A DNA stretch of 64,000 bases, from positions 1-64,000 of the forward strand of contig JAJZBK010000003.1 of assembly GCA_021798955.1 (NCBI GenBank). Direction: 5' to 3'. A program made the translations under genes and the position numbers. The notes beneath the pieces are model-generated. The model saw only the letters and a program-made list of their open reading frames with translations. It searched no databases and was not told the origin of the DNA. The DNA is from Actinomycetes bacterium (lineage in GTDB: Bacteria; Actinomycetota; Acidimicrobiia; Acidimicrobiales; RAAP-2). Positions 63,565 through 64,000 of this stretch are shown here, piece after piece (the first letter of the stretch is position 1; each line of letters opens with the position of its first letter).

Positions 63565-64000
63565 TCAGGCGCCCAGGCCGAGGGCGGCGTAGATCTCCCT
63601 GGTGGCGCTCGACCGGTTGAGCGTATAGAAGTGCAGCCCCGGGGCGCCGCCCTCGAGGAGCTCGCGGCACAGGTCGATGGCCAGGGCCACACCTTGGTGG
63701 CGGACGGCTTCCGCCCCCCCGGTCCGAAAGGCAGCCTCGAGCCGTTCGACCATCCACGTCGGCACGGCCGCCCCCATGGCACCCATGCGCGAGATGGAGG
63801 CGATGCTGGTGACCGGCATGATCCCCGGGAGCACCGGCGCTCGGACGTCGCGTTCGGCCAGGTCGGCAACCAGCCTCCAGTACTCCCCCGCTTCGAAGAA
63901 GAACTGGGTCACGGCGAAGTCGGCCAGCCGCAACTTGGCGGCCAGGTGGTCACGATCGCTGGTCAGGTCCGGGGAGTCGGGGTGCCCCGCCGGCTGCGCC
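63565..64000 (-). CDS. metF: Methylenetetrahydrofolate reductase, 3' part
   Basis: The C-terminal part of a MetF-type reductase that makes 5-methyltetrahydrofolate; the 5' end lies past base 64000. Visible sequence includes the family stretch AAKLRLADFAVTQFFFEAGEYWRLVADL, APVLPGIMPVTSIASISRM, the arm ALAIDLCRELLEGGAPGLHFYTLN and the end RSSATREIYAALGLGA. TQFFF and PGIMPVTS are diagnostic. It completes a one-carbon theme with glyA and formimidoyltransferase. Upstream of mdh on the same strand with a 72-base gap. Confidence 0.95.
   Translation of the reverse strand, partial: AQPAGHPDSPDLTSDRDHLAAKLRLADFAVTQFFFEAGEYWRLVADLAERDVRAPVLPGIMPVTSIASISRMGAMGAAVPTWMVERLEAAFRTGGAEAVRHQGVALAIDLCRELLEGGAPGLHFYTLNRSSATREIYAALGLGA

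Overview
The window is about 70% G+C DNA with dense bidirectional gene packing and frequent ATGA/GTGA start-stop overlaps. Two WhiB iron-sulfur regulators, a YlbL-type PDZ-Lon protease, a TIGR03624/DUF2342-like protein and a wecA-glyA-rpiB neighbourhood point to an actinobacterium. The combination with MreB and many leaderless genes suggests the class Acidimicrobiia, but that rank is inference. No rRNA, tRNA, CRISPR array, insertion sequence or prophage was found; this looks like ordinary chromosome.

Layout. 1-2.2 kb (minus): wecA (cut by the edge), glyA, rpiB. 2.2-5.8 kb (plus): a thiolase-like enzyme and a DrrAB-type ABC exporter. 5.9-7.0 kb (minus): serine beta-lactamase-family hydrolase. 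7.1-9.6 kb (plus): greA-leuC-leuD, overlapping. 10-13.3 kb: a cytochrome b561-like membrane protein, an OmpR/sensor-kinase pair and a 56-residue membrane peptide. 13.4-17.5 kb: serA and an aspartate-type aminotransferase, divergent from serC. 17.6-20.4 kb: an orphan DevS-like kinase and a DUF3089 lipoprotein. 20.6-26.1 kb (minus): ilvD, then an attenuator-like leader and ilvB-ilvN-ilvC. 26.3-30.6 kb: hybrid kinase, small exported protein, response regulator. 30.7-35.2 kb: enoyl-CoA hydratase, YfhO-like membrane protein, HAD hydrolase. 35.3-42.4 kb: GH65 phosphorylase with beta-phosphoglucomutase, divergent from phosphoketolase-acetate kinase. 42.6-44.8 kb: a nucleotidyltransferase/2H-phosphoesterase fusion and a polysaccharide deacetylase. 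45.2-51.6 kb: PDZ-Lon protease, HEAT-repeat protein, mreB, a protease-dead HtrA relative, a metalloprotease relative with a broken zinc motif, and a small unknown. 51.9-57.2 kb: two whiB genes flanking a glutamate formimidoyltransferase, then a MoxR/ChlI-type ATPase with its VWA partner. 57.4-64 kb: sdhCAB plus an SCP2 protein, a VOC protein, a 70-residue protein, mdh and metF (cut by the edge).

How the genes fit together. The core is amino-acid and central carbon metabolism: branched-chain synthesis (ilvD, ilvBNC, leuCD), serine/glycine/one-carbon metabolism (serA, serC, glyA, metF), and TCA steps (sdh, mdh). The GH65/phosphoglucomutase and phosphoketolase/acetate kinase gene pairs would take an alpha-linked disaccharide to glucose 6-phosphate, and pentose phosphate to acetate with ATP.

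The most unusual signals are genome-style rather than single genes. Many genes have a TANNNT-like -10 box ending 6-7 bases before the start codon, which predicts leaderless mRNAs. More than a dozen short GC-rich tandem repeats are present; those inside genes have unit lengths divisible by three, while most intergenic ones do not. The best specific candidates for new biology are the NTase-2H fusion at 42564-43925, the ilvB attenuator with a leaderless 15-residue leader peptide at 24141-24283, the shared -10 between the aminotransferase gene and serC, and the pair of degenerate proteases beside mreB.
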